64,000 nucleotides of DNA from Jacaranda mimosifolia (GCA_018894105.1 CM032117.1:41960501-42024500), one strand, 5' to 3'. Shown: positions 33,498-45,299, counted from the stretch's first letter. Translations and numbers: made by a program. The notes: a model not told the origin generated them from the sequence alone.

Positions 33498-35979
33498 GTA
33501 CTTATTTATTTATTGTTAATTAATAAATGTTAATTAAATTAACTTAAATTAATTTTTTTTACTTATGTTATTTATTTAAAACCATTACATTATTTTGTTC
33601 AAAATAATTAAAAATATTTATTTATTTAAAATTATTAAAATTATATTGTTAGGATAAAATTTTAGATTTTATTTTTATTTAAATTATTTATTTTGATTAA
33701 TAAATAAATTTAATTTTTTTATTTATATACACACACACATCAAGGTCTCACAGGATTCCAACTCTATATCTCCCACATTTTGATTTATTTAATTTTTATT
33801 AATTAATTATGAATTGGGAGCATTTTGTCAAAATATTTTAGCAATATGGTTTTTTGGAAGTGGGGTTGGAGAATGCAATGGTTGTTTGTTTGTATTTTAG
33901 GTGGTAGGTAAAAAATGAATTGAGAGAAAATTATTTATTTATATGTGTTTTAGAAGGGAACAAGATATTATATCAACAATTTTTTTATTGGGTTGATAGG
34001 GTGAAATAGACATTTTAAAATTACTAGTGTTAGTATGATATTTTTAGATCTTATTTTTATTTTTAAATTATTTATTTTAGTTAATAAATATTTTTTTATA
34101 TTTAATAAATATATTTAACTTAATATAAAATTATTTTAGATATGATTATTTTTTAATATTATTGAGATGTAATTTAAAAATAAAATCATATTTAATTAAG
34201 AGATGGATTTGATTTTTATTTTTATTTTATAATTAATAAATATATTTAATTAAATTTGATTAAATTACTTTACATATGTTGATGATTTTAAATTTTTATT
34301 TTTTTAATCCAACTTTAATTAAAAGATTATTTAATATTTAAAAAAATTATTAATAAAATTATTTAAATTTATTCTGAGTAATTTAAATAATATTAACGTT
34401 AAACCCCCATGTTAAAGTTACAAATAAGTCCAAGGGTATTTTTGTCTTAAAGATAATCAAAACAGCTTCTGAATGATATTTTTGAATTTTAATATAAATT
34501 TTCAACCGACGTCTACAAATTTGTTAAGGATGCTAACAGTTCTTCAAATATTTAATTAAATATATGGGGATAAAAAATAATTTTATTAAACTTATAACTA
34601 TATTACTAAGTTTATATTATAATGTCATGAGTATTTCAAAATAATTTCAAAATTTCCAACTATATTAAAGTTATACAAGTTGATCAATTTTAAAACAATT
34701 TGCGTTAATTAAGTATAGAAAATTTTCAATAAATGCATGTTCAAATTGTCCATATCAATATATTATTAGTACAGAATATTTTAATTTTTAAAATGAAATT
34801 AATTACACGTAAAGACTAAAGTTTTTTGAATTTATAAACAATTTTTCTAAAATCTTTTTGTTCAAAAACAATGTCCTAATAAATAATAACAAAAAATAGA
34901 ATTAAATTTTTAACCTCCATAATAATACATCATAATTCATCTTATAATATAAGATAAAATAAATAATTTTTGTACATACTATTTATACACAAAATGGAGG
35001 GAGGAGCAAATTTTTTGGAGGGAATAAAAAAATAATAAGGGAATTCATTTTTGGAGGGAAACTTATTTTTTGAAGGAAATATAATATGTAGACCAACTAA
35101 TTCTTAAGAACAATTTGTTCAGGTCTATGAAAGTTAATAATCATTATATTTAATAATATACTTTAAGTTAATACTTTTTTTACACTATATTAAACCACGA
35201 AAGTTATCTTCATTTTAGCAACTTATATAGTAAAACATACACACAATTAACATATAGATATCTATAAGTTATAAAAATATTTAATTGGCCAATACAACGA
35301 TTAAAATACGAAATGTAAAATTAACAGGCCTAACTTCAGGGACTGTTTTCTTTTCATTAAGTATTATGGTAAACTAGATTTCTATATTTTCTTTTGTTAT
35401 TCAAGTATGTAACCTTTAACTATTTATTTTAAGGAGTTTTTAGTATTTTTCTAAATAAATATTGTAATAAATTATAATAAAAAATTAAATTGTTAAGCAC
35501 CAAAATTTATAAGTCCAAATTATATGTTATTTAACTATTTTAACTATAATAGAAAATCATTTAATAATTTAAAAAATTATATGTCAATTCATCATATAAT
35601 CTAAGATAAAAGAAATTAATTTTTCTATAGATTATTTATACCAAAAAAATGGAGGAGCTAAAATTTAGAGGAATCGAAAAAATGAAGAGAATTTATTTTT
35701 GTTAGAGGGAATCAATTTTTTGGAAGAAATCAAGTTAAATTATTATGTCAAACTAATAATAAAAACAATTGTTAATATTTTTTATGGGCCAAATTTTAGA
35801 GGGAATACAAAGTTGGAGGAAAACAAAATTGCATTGCCATCCAAATTCATTAAATAAATTTATACATATGTATAAAATAAGAATATATGAAATAATGAGA
35901 AATAAGAAATAATGATAAATTTATATATGTATAAAATGAGAAATATATGATGAATCTTCTTTGAATTTTTTTGAAATAT

Positions 35980-36300
35980 ATATGTATATATATTATATAT
36001 GCATATAAGTATGAATAAAAAATTATATTATATATATTTTTATAAATATTAAATATTATTTAATTTGGAATGAATAAATAAAAAAATAGATAAAATAAAA
36101 GTAATTTAAATTTTATTGATAAATTTATATATATGTATATTATATATATGTGAATAAGTAAAAATAGAAAAAATAAGTATACATGTATGAATAATTAGAA
36201 AGAAAAAAGATAAAAATAAAAATTATTTAAAATTTTATAGATAAATTTATATATATATATATGTATAAAATGAGAATATATGAAATAATGAGAAATGAGA
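35980..36300. repeat. AT-rich block copy 3
   Basis: Third copy of the sequence at 31215-31500 and 32160-32480, in the same orientation and with the same TATACATGTATGAATAATT landmark. Confidence 0.75.
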
Positions 36301-36451
36301 AACAATGATAAATTTATACATATATGTATAAAATGAGAAATATATCAAATAATGGAAGAAGAGAGAAATGAGAACAAAAAGAAAAGAAAAGAATGAAGAA
36401 AAAAGAAAAGAAATGAGAAATATATGAAGTGCTGGAGGGGCAGGGTAGGGA

Positions 36452-36472
36452 TTCTTCTTCTTCTTCTTCTTC

Positions 36473-36503
<31 letters not shown>
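36452..36503. repeat. Compound (TTC)n(TTA)n microsatellite
   Basis: About seven TTC units (36452-36473) followed by about ten TTA/ATT units to 36503. Confidence 0.95.
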
Positions 36504-36505
<2 letters not shown>

Positions 36506-36547
36506 TTGAATTCTTTATTTATATTAATTGAATAATTGAATTATTTT

Positions 36548-37435
36548 AGAATATTTTTTATTTTAATTTTATTATGTAATCTACAAGTATATAGTTAGGA
36601 TGATAGACTCAAAATTTTATTGTTTAAGTTTTATTTTGTTATATCTGAATTAATAAATAAAATATATTTATATTTAATAGAATTATTTTAGATGTATTTA
36701 TCATTTTGATGCTATTATGTAATTTTGAATTATATAGATAATAGGATAGACTTAAATTTTTATTGTTTAATTTTTATTTCATTTTTAACTTAACAAATAA
36801 AGTCAACAAAATTTATTTAAATTATTAAATATTTTACTATTTAACATTATTAAATATTTTAACTTAATATTATTAAAATTATATGGCCTAAAGTTATAAG
36901 TTAGATTTTTAAAAAAAATTAGATGATAAATTCGTATGAAATAAAATTGAATAAATTTGAAGGATATTTGATATTTTAGATTCTAATGTTTAGAATATTT
37001 TTGATTTTAATATTATTATGTAATTTATAATTATATAGTTAGGATGACAGACTTAAAATTTTATTGTTTAAGTTTTTTTTTTTGTCATATTTGAATTAAT
37101 AAATAAAATATATTTATATTTAACAGAATTATTTTAGATGTATTTATCATTTTAATATTCTTATGTAATTTTGAATTATATAGATAATAGGATAGACTTA
37201 AATTTTTATTGTTTAATTTTTATTTCATTTTTAACTTAATAAATAAAGTCAACAAAATTTATTTAAATTTTTAGATATTTTACTATTTTAACATTATTAG
37301 ATATTTTAACTTAATATTATTAAAATTATATGGCCTAAAGTGATAAATTAGATTTTAAAAAAAATTTAGATGATAAAGTCGTAGGAAATAAAATTTTATA
37401 AATTTGAAAAATATTTGATATTTTAAATTCTAATG
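36548..37435. repeat. Tandem duplication of ~445 bp
   Basis: 36548-36991 and 36992-37435 align along their whole length with offsets of 444-447 bp, starting AGAATATTTTT and ending ATTCTAATG. There is scattered divergence. No genes. Confidence 0.85.
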
Positions 37436-38129
37436 TGCAGGTTTTAAATTTTTTTTAGGACTCAATTCATTTAATTTGATAATTTAGCAAGTGGGATACA
37501 TGTGTATGTGTGTTTATATATGTGAATATATATATATATAAATATTTTTCAAGATTTATCTTTTTACTTTTTTCAATTTTTATGTACCTATTTTTAATTT
37601 TTTGTGCAAATATCCTTTTTTTTTCTTGGTCTAGTAAAATACATGGCAAGAAGTGGTTGCCACATCACATGTCACGTAGGAGAGAGGATGTGATGTGGCG
37701 CCATGTGGATCGGGCCTACTGCAAATGAATTCGGGCTAGATTTATCATCAGATTGCCAAAATTCAAAAGTTAGTGTACAAAAAATATAAAGTCAAAATTT
37801 GTCAGTAGGATATAGTTACGGGACCAATTTTGCATTTTTTGTCTAAATGAAAACTCCCAATTCATTGAATAATTCACAAAAAAGTTATAAAACCCAATAT
37901 TTTAAAGAAATTGGCCCAACTAATGGATTATTCACTTCAAATTCCTCCAAACTCAATCTTTAAAATAAAACCCAGTTCAATAATAATTCACTAAAAAATT
38001 GATTAAGCCCAATTAACAAATTCTTTACATTATTGTGAAGTCCATTTCTTGAACAAAAGCCCAACCCACAACTATTAGTAAAAATTTAATTTAATATTCG
38101 TTTATAATTAGTAACAAAAATCATTGTTA

Positions 38130-38522
38130 CCATATGTATACAATTGATATTTGGAGGGAATGAATTTTGGAGGGAAGTTAATTAAAATTTAGTAACCAAA
38201 AACTTTGTTACAATATATTTTATTTGTAACAAATATTTTGTTGTTACAAAAGGTACCAATTTTTGTTACAAATATATCTTCTTATATGACGGAAAATGCT
38301 ATATGTAACAACATTTTCCGTAACGAATAATTATTTAGTTACGAACATAAAAAATTTAAGGTAACAAATCTGAGTTAAAGGTAACAAGACTTTTACTTTG
38401 TTACTAAAGAAAATGTTATTTGTAACAAAAAATCAATTTTGTTACAATAAATCTAACATATGTAACAAATTTTACCTTTGTTATCAAAATTTTTGTTACG
38501 TGAAGTGCAAATTGTTGTAGTG
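38130..38522. repeat. CACTA right subterminal repeats
   Basis: Dense GTAACAA / TTGTTAC motifs in both orientations up to the terminal inverted repeat, mirroring the left end. Confidence 0.7.
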
Positions 38523-38525
38523 TAA

Positions 38526-40316
38526 CTTGGGTTGGGGGCACTTGCTGAGATGTTGTCACTTTATGAGTAATGGGTAAAGATGATGAACACATTGCCTTTA
38601 CCTTCGCTGGCGTGTCACGAGAATCCATTCACCATCATCTTGAATTTTAGAAACAGAACTTGTATTCGACTTTTTCTTTTTATCAATGGACACAGTTTTG
38701 AATAGGACAAGATCAATACTTCTAAATTGAAGCATCTTCAATATCCCCAAAAGTGGGGAAATAACATTTTCTGGTTGCAAGTGGCATTTGTAACAACTGT
38801 GACACTACTAGCAACATTTGTATCTACCGCATCCTCAGTATCAAGGCTGAATTTCCATCATTTGCCAACGTTGTGATTTTCTCTTTGACCACTAAATACT
38901 TTTTATAGGATGCCTAACAGCTCGATGATACTTATAGTATTTCAGCTCATTCACCTCCCCAACTTCATCAGAACATTCTGGCTCGAGCAACTCGATCATT
39001 TTTGTTGCCAATAACTTGTCAAAGATTTGCAAAACGTCAGAGTCGAGGAATGGATACTTATTTTCTTGTAATTCTTTCAATGTAGGTCGACGTTTTTTTG
39101 ATGGCACAAGTTGATCAGGTATTTCACTTTTGTTACCACTTGTGAAGATTTTGACAAGATCTGCTTTAATTGTCATGGACTCCTTCACAGTAGTTTTGGT
39201 AGACTTCTTTTTTCTCTTTGAGTTTTTTCTATCTTTCCTTTTATCGTCTACCGAAAAAGTAGCTTTATGGTTTGCAATGTTTAACTCCATGTCATGAGCA
39301 CGAGTAACTAATTCTTTCAAACTTCAAGGCTTGATTCCTTATAGGATGCAAACAAGCCCCCAATGTATTCATTGGATACACATTTCTATTGCTGAGACTT
39401 TTGATAGTTTGTCCTTGCAATTCAAGATTAGTTCTCGCCGATGATTAAGATAGTCAACGACCGGATTTTGCTTCTACTGCTTTGCATTGATGAGCTCAAT
39501 CGTGCCCATAGTGCAATAGATGCTGTAGAAGTAATTCAGAAATTCCCTCTTCATTTCTACCCAACTGTTAATAGACTCAGGCTCCAAGTCAACATACCAA
39601 TCAAATGCATTTCCCTTGAGTGGTCTCACGAATTGTTTTATAAAGAGGTCATCATCAGTTCCTGCATTATTGCATATTTCCACGAAATGGGCAATATGTC
39701 GCTTCGGATTGCCTTTTTCATCAACTGATAGAGCTTTAGTATCTGGTAACCTATCAACATCCTTAATGCATCAATCTACTTAGTGTACGGTTTTGAGTAC
39801 AAAAGATTTCGTGAAAGTCCATCATATTGAGCTCTAATGGTGTTAGTTATCATCTCTTGCAATTGTCGTACGGACAGAGCAGCGACGGATGATGTAGAGT
39901 GATTTAGTTTTTACACTGATTCATGTCTAGATGGCTCTTATCCATTTGCTTCTCATTTTCAACATGATTTGAGGAAGATGAATGATTTTGGCTAAACTCT
40001 CCAACATTTGAGTGCTCGAGCTTGTTCATTAATTGGTAATCTGGAAGTATTTGTCTTCCATAATCTTTCGAAGATCAGCAATGACTCGAGCCATTTGAGC
40101 AAGTTTTTCATCCACTGTAGTTGTTTAAGTTACCATTGCAGGTAGTGCAGTAAAAATAGAAGATTTGGACTTAATCTTTAAGGACCTACTGAGTTTGAGC
40201 CATCTGATGGAGTGGTATCAACGATCTTGCTAAGTGGAGTATTGACTAGTTGCAATAATGATATCCTTAACGCCTTTCTGGTTTATAATAGTGACTTGAT
40301 TATTCTTAGGTGCCAT
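38526..40316 (-). pseudogene. G1 gag
   Basis: Minus strand. Start chosen at 40316-40314 (MAPKNNQVTIINQKG), next to the primer-binding site and 5' LTR. The gag domain is clearest at 39474-39683 (FVRPLKGNAFDWYVDLEPESINSW, EFLNYFYS). The segment at 38892-39320 has ELVTRAHDMELNIA and a Lys-rich stretch, followed by YKYHRAVRHP. The end, near 38600-38650, has DDGEWILVTRQRR. Frameshifts and stops separate these pieces. The CACTA element cuts the frame at 38523 before the protease. Gag would form the particle shell. Confidence 0.85.
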
Positions 40317-40386
40317 GGAGCATTTGAAAATGATAACTGGGATTTTGATGTAGGAGGAATAGATGAGAGGTAGAGATTATCCTATT

Positions 40387-40397
40387 GGGCATGCCAA
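40387..40397 (-). other. G1 putative primer-binding site
   Basis: Minus-strand TTGGCATGCCC lies six bases inside the 5' LTR end (40403). Its position fits a primer-binding site. The matching tRNA is not certain to me. Confidence 0.5.
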
Positions 40398-40402
40398 AAA
40401 TT

Positions 40403-41085
40403 TGTTCACACAAATTTTGAGTCCACAAAAAATATTACATGACAAGAAAAATATGGACAAAGTCAATAATTATTGAAAATGAAAGTGGTTACAATCTCTG
40501 GGAAATATTTCTGTAATTAAAGACTAATTCCTCTTATTCTTCTCCTTAGAATACGATTCAAGTGTTTGATGTTTGTTCCTAAATCGGATGCGAAATTTCC
40601 TTCTAGACTTGTGGATGAAATCACGAACCACCTTGAAATCAAGTATTTGTTTTGATATCAAAATCTTTGGAATTTGGATGCTTTTGAAGAAGATGTAGAA
40701 CTCTTGTGGTTGCAGCACTTATTCGTTGCAAGAGCTCGAATTTGAGAGCTTGATGCAAATTTTCTTGATGAATTTGATGGTGTGTGGTATGTCTCCTACA
40801 ACCCTTTTTATAGACACAATTAGAGTTCGATAACTTGAAGCTTGAGTCTTCCCTTGGGCTCGAATACCAGTTGATATAGACTTAATTCACTAATCAGCCA
40901 TATTCAAACATATTTGGCTTAATTAGCTAATCCAAAATAAATAAATAAATTTATAATTCATTTTGGACTGGCCTATTCTATAAAGCCAAATTTTATTATG
41001 GACTTTATTTTGGGACACAAATCAATAGCCAATTTATTTGGACTATTAAGTGGTGATTTATCACAATAAAATTTCAATTTCAACA
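40403..41085 (-). repeat. G1 5' LTR
   Basis: Minus strand from 41085 (TGTTGAAATTGAAATT) to 40403 (...TGTGAACA), 683 bp, bounded by TG and CA with TGTT/AACA short inverted ends. Gag follows after about 90 bp. The other LTR is not in the window, so boundaries rest on termini and position only. The right candidate target duplication is atatc (41086-41090). An open frame at 40524-40718 is a chance frame. Confidence 0.65.
40803..40813 (-). promoter_or_regulatory. G1 LTR TATA box
   Basis: Minus-strand CTATAAAAAGG, about 270 bp after the LTR start, a normal place for the LTR promoter. Confidence 0.5.
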
Positions 41086-41479
41086 ATATCTACAGTTTTA
41101 GCCACTAATACTCATAAAATTTCTAGTCTCATAATTAATGGTTTATACTTAGCATACTCGTAACCTTGATCACTATCCTAAGCCAAAAATTCCCTAATGG
41201 TGTAATGTGTAGTTGAGATGTACAATTAAGTTCTCCTTTTCTTGGTGGCATCATAACTAGAGGGCTCTATTTTTTAAGTGTTTGATTTTGCTCTTCATTC
41301 CACATGAATTCCTAATTTTGTAGTGGGGAAAAATCTTAGCTCTAGTATCTAAGTTAAAAATGTGCCTTCCAAGAAAATTTACCCAAGAAATTGTTGCAAA
41401 TCCTTGTTTGAGCTGGGAGGCTTGATCGACACTAGTGCTATATCTTCGTTTTTTTCTATTTTAATGTTGTTTTGATATA

Positions 41480-42420
41480 CTAGAAATCCAAAGAAATGAG
41501 TTGCGGCTATGAAAAGAAAAAAGAACTCTTCAGAAGATTAAACGTAAGTTAGTACTTTCGCATCTTCTCAAAAGCTTTATTTAAGAGCTTCAAATATTCC
41601 CTGAAATCCTTGGATCTAATTACAAAGTCTTTAAACTAAACTTCTATAAAATCTTCAATATAGTCATGAAAAATATAATTCATGGCTTGCGCTAAGTTGC
41701 AATATCATTTTTCAAACCAAATATTTTCATCTTCGATTTGAAGATGCTAATGGACCTCGGGCAATAGAAAGCAAACTTATGAGCATCTTCCTAGGCAAAT
41801 AATATTTAGATATATCCTCTGTTTCTATGTATATAAGTGATAGGAAATTCATCACCCATATGTATGCCATCAGTATGAGGTATTCTTCCTCAAGGGATGC
41901 TTAAGTTAACTCCCTGAAGTTTATATAGATCCTAAGCTTTCTATTTTTTTTCATCACAAGGACTACATTTGCCTCCCACTCAAGATGCCGCCACATTGAT
42001 AAAGCTAGTTTGAAGCAACTGCTCAACTTATTCCATAGTGAGGATATAGATCTTCGCAAACATTCGTCATAAGAACTTATTACAAGGATTAAAACCTAAC
42101 AATAGAATCTTACGTTCGACAAGTTTCTAACTCAAGATAGGCGTTTCTTTGTAATTCCAAACAAAACAAACATTTTATTGCTTTAGTATGTTAACGAGAT
42201 CTTTCTTATCTTTTTCATTAAAATGAGCACTAATTTAAGTTGCTTTGTTTTTATCACCTAGCTCTACTTCAATAATGGGATCTTAAACTTGGACCATTAT
42301 ATCATTAAGCATCATGGTGCGTTACTAAGCTTGTTCAATTGGATTTCATCAACAACACCTTAAATTTGGTTTTGTTCATATATAATGTCAACATCATTTT
42401 CAGAAGAAATCAAAACAACT
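41480..42420 (-). pseudogene. Second decayed Tat/Athila-like gypsy RT fragment (G3)
   Basis: Minus strand, readable only with frame changes. LGDKNKAT and FNEKDKKDLVNILKQ (about 42180-42260) match the pre-RT linker. VEQLLQTSFI (about 42020), an IYINFREL block (about 41930) equivalent to CVDFRDL, and MLISLLSIARG-like then HDYIEDFIEV and FEKMRKY (41560-41700) follow the RT order. It is far more decayed than G1 and lies just outside the G1 5' LTR, so it is probably part of the DNA G1 inserted into. No LTR was identified. Confidence 0.6.
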
Positions 42421-42559
42421 TTTAGCTACAAAGAACAAATTTTATTGAAAGAATATAAAACTTAAAGATTATTTTAGCTAATTACAACACCTTATATTTA
42501 TATGTACTATGCTAGTAGACTTAATCTAAACTTGTTTTAAACATTATAAGTTGCCAACT

Positions 42560-42960
42560 TCTTCTTGGATAAAAATATTCACTATAAAATTGCTTCTTTC
42601 GATGGAACGTCGTCAAATTTTCAATTGATGGTAGTTTGTCAAAAATATGAAGTTAGAGCATCTAAAGACTTGGTGGGCTCTGGTAGGAAAAATGTCCACA
42701 AAATTTTGGTAGATTATCCATTAGAGATACCTATTGGAAAAATTTCCGACAGAAAATCCTTCAAAAGAGTCCTCATTTCTTGTACGAAACTGAAGAAACT
42801 CCACCACAGAATTCCTGTTTGAAATATTCACCAGAATCGTTTTGGCGGATTATCCGATAGAATTTTTTTTGACGGACTTTTCGACAGAGAAGTTTTTGCC
42901 CGAAATTAAAAAATTACTTTGTATGTTTCTATAATTTTTTTAGGTTCCCATCAGAATTTT
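42560..42960. repeat. CACTA-like subterminal motif cluster
   Basis: Repeated TTTTGG(T/C)(A/G)GATTATCC, TTCCGACAGA and TTTGACGGACTTTTCGAC strings resemble the GGCGGATTTTCCGACGG repeats near the ends of plant CACTA elements. No CACTA terminus was found. An open frame across it (42565-42822) is likely chance. Confidence 0.4.
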
Positions 42961-42962
42961 AG

Positions 42963-43361
42963 TTGAAAAATACCATGGGAAATCGAAATAAAAACCCTAA
43001 GCAGCCTTCTTTTCTTTGTCTCCTTTTTCTCTTCTCTTCTTCACTTTTGCCGTTCATTTTCTCCAATGCTGCCCCTTACCATCCACCAATTACCACCCTT
43101 GTCATTCGTCCATTATTGCTCCAAAGCCATCAAACACCATTGTTTTCCTGCTCTTCTCTAACTTTTCTCCCATTGTTGCTACACAAGGTTGTTGCTGTCG
43201 CCACTAGAATCACTGGCCACCAGCCACCCACTACTAGTAATCCATTTTTCTTTGATTTTATTTATTTTTATTTTAATTCGATAAATTATATGTTAAGAGT
43301 TTACGCATTGTTAATATTTATTCTGTTATATTGCATATGTTTATGGTTCAGGTATTATTAA
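42963..43361 (+). CDS. Doubtful small ORF with secretion-signal-like start
   Basis: A 132-codon frame. Residues 1-15 are basic and polar, residues 16-36 form a hydrophobic run (FLCLLFLFSSSLLPFIFSNA), and AAPYHPP follows, which looks like a signal peptide with a plausible cleavage after SNA. Residues 37-95 are Pro/Ser/Leu-rich. The last 35 residues fall in AT-rich DNA and read as aromatic/hydrophobic noise. GTAAT near 43235 could be a splice donor after a genuine first exon. I recognise no family. It sits directly downstream of a CACTA-like motif cluster, so it could be transposon sequence. More likely not a functional gene. Confidence 0.2.
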   Translation: MKNTMGNRNKNPKQPSFLCLLFLFSSSLLPFIFSNAAPYHPPITTLVIRPLLLQSHQTPLFSCSSLTFLPLLLHKVVAVATRITGHQPPTTSNPFFFDFIYFYFNSINYMLRVYALLIFILLYCICLWFRYY

Positions 43362-44029
43362 TTTTTTAAATATTAAAATAGATGCTTAATTTGTTATATG
43401 CATAGGGTTTAGTTACTACTTTGCTACAGTATTTATGTTAATCGTAGGATTTGCATACAGTTTTTAATTTTAGAATTTATTTCAATTTTATAATTTATGT
43501 TGTTAACTATTAAATTTAGGATTTAGGGTTGGTTAATTATTAATTTTGTGAAATATTAGGCAACTTAATAAGATCACTTAAATTTAGAATTTAGAAATTA
43601 GAAATTCAATATAAAATTGGAATTAAGAATGTATATTTATATAATTAAACCTCAAAATATATTTTTATAATTATCAATTAAAAATTAATATGCATAAATT
43701 AGAAATTATCGACTAGAACTTAGCACTAGAATATAAAATTAGAATTTAAAATATATATTTGTATAATTAAAATTTAGAATATATTTATGTAATTATCACT
43801 TTGAGACTAATTAAATATTTTCAACTAATCTTATAATTGTCTTAGTTGATTTGAGAGCTGAGTCATTTTGCTTCATAGTGCATCTTGGGAAAGATAATAT
43901 ATCTGTCTTTACTTATTTTAATTCATCTTCATAAAATGAATGGATTTCATATTTAGTGTATAAATGGGAGACTCATTTTAAAGTATTGTTTTGAAATTAT
44001 TTAAGCGTTTATTGGCTAAGGTTTATCAT
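43362..44029. other. AT-rich gene-free interval
   Basis: Contains repeated AATTTAGAATTTAGAAATTAG-like and TATTTATATAATTAAA-like strings (43560-43800). No coding sequence or element ends seen. Confidence 0.6.
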
Positions 44030-44530
44030 TAATGAGCATGTTATTAACAATAAATCCTCTTTTATAGGCCAAGTCACTTAGCCAATGTTTCGGAATTCCC
44101 CATTCTTTGACTTGTTCAACTGGCTTTTTATAGGCCAAGTCAACTTGGAATGCCTCTCCAATCCATTTCAAGAGGTTTCTTTTGACCACAGTTAAAGTAG
44201 CAACACAGCTTTTGACCTTATTATACTTGCCTAATCTGTGGACCTACACGAAATTAAATCCTCCAAAGAATTCTTGCCAACGAGCCTGTTTTGGTGTCAA
44301 TCTCTTTTGAGTTCAAAGTAAGTATTGGTCACACTATGAATCATAACCGTAAATTTGGTCCCCAACAGATAGTATATCCATACAATCATGACAATAAATT
44401 ACCGTTGGTATTTCCCTCTCATATGTATTGTACTGTAATTTAGCTTCCTTCAACTTATGGCTTTCACTTTGAACAATAAATGACTTATCAAACTTGGGGA
44501 GTTTCAACATTAATGGCCCCAAAGTAATAG
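44030..44530 (-). pseudogene. Chromovirus-like gypsy G2: RNase H and integrase start
   Basis: Minus strand. KLPKFDKSFIVQSESHKLKEAKLQYNTYE and VIYCHDC (44334-44522) match the RNase H of plant chromoviruses. The usual block between FDKPF and SRKLK is deleted. A YFELKRDW-like segment follows near 44250-44310. A degraded stretch to 44030 resembles the start of the integrase region. No functional protein is possible. Confidence 0.65.
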
Positions 44531-44540
44531 CATGTTTTAG

Positions 44541-45250
44541 TCACTCAAATGTACTTCTACATGCAACATTCCATTCCAATTGTTGATCTTTTTTTATCAA
44601 ATCCATCAAGGCGCTCACCATGTTAGAATAATCCTTAATAAACCATGCGTAGTAGTTTGTCAATCTCAAGAATGAACACAACTCGATCATTTTGGATGGA
44701 GTCGACCTGTCCAGAAATATGACCAAGGAAAATGATCTCTTCCTTGCAAAACTTGCATTTCTTTTTCTTAGCATAAAGCTAGAACTTGCTCGATAATCAA
44801 TCCACATCCTTAATGAACCATCCTACTTCTTTTGTAACAACATTGGGGAACCATAAGGGACCCCAGATGATTGAATTAATCTAACTTCCAACAGCTCATC
44901 CAAATATTTCCTTAACTCCACCAAATCGGCAAGTCTTATTCAATATGAAGTACTAGTATGGGGTCTCAGAATAACTTTAGCTCGATTTTTTGTCAATAAC
45001 TCATCTATAGGCAATTTCTTTGGGTGTTTTGGTGGCATTACACCAATAAACTCTTATAACAGTTTTCCTATTAATTTGGGCACCTTTTGAGAAGTTCCCG
45101 ACTTTACTTCAACCAATGCAACTAATTGATGGACTGAAGCAGAAAATGGGTGGATTATGTGGCTAAGAGTAATTCCATGTTTCTGTCCCCTGACTTTGAG
45201 TCCAAAATGAACATAGACTGTTAAAAAAAAAGGCAACTTTCCTTCAGTGC
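44541..45250 (-). pseudogene. G2 reverse transcriptase with core deletion
   Basis: The open stretch 45054-45236 and the region to 44810 read through the pre-RT linker (VALVEVKSGTSQKVPKL), LVELRKYLDELLEVRLIQSS, VPYGSPMLLQKK and DGSLRMWIDYRA. The frame then jumps to the CSFARKRSF/GHVI-like connection and IELCSFLRLTNYYAWFIKDYS (44541-44807). About 80-90 residues of palm domain, including the YLDD active site, are missing between these blocks. This is an old internal deletion on top of stops. Confidence 0.75.
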
Positions 45251-45299
45251 TACTAAAAACTTGGGTTTGAGGATGATTTTGAAATCATCAAGGGGGATA

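Larger units (their letters stand above)
29744..38522. mobile_element. CACTA (En/Spm) DNA transposon, non-autonomous
   Basis: Starts CACTACAACAAATT at 29744 and ends with the inverted copy AATTGTTGTAGTG at 38522. Both sides carry the 3-bp target duplication TAA (29741-29743 and 38523-38525), which is the rule for CACTA elements. Length 8779 bp. No transposase (TNPD/TNPA-like) coding sequence is recognisable and no open frame looks real, so it would depend on an autonomous partner. The interior is a patchwork of AT-rich repeats, GC-rich islands and other CACTA-like ends. It interrupts G1 between gag and protease. Confidence 0.9.
8226..41085 (-). mobile_element. Ty3/gypsy Tat-lineage element G1, multiply interrupted
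   Basis: Minus-strand gypsy element whose pieces are 38523-41085 (5' LTR, PBS, gag), 24401-29743 (protease to integrase) and 8226-9679 (post-pol region with antisense PMD-like gene). The intervening blocks are the CACTA element and E2. Assignment to Tat/Ogre-type gypsy rests on a second RNase H between the RT-RNase H and integrase, and on close similarity of gag, linker and integrase to a common plant gypsy family I recognise. The 3' LTR lies beyond E1, left of the window. All reading frames are broken. Confidence 0.8.
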
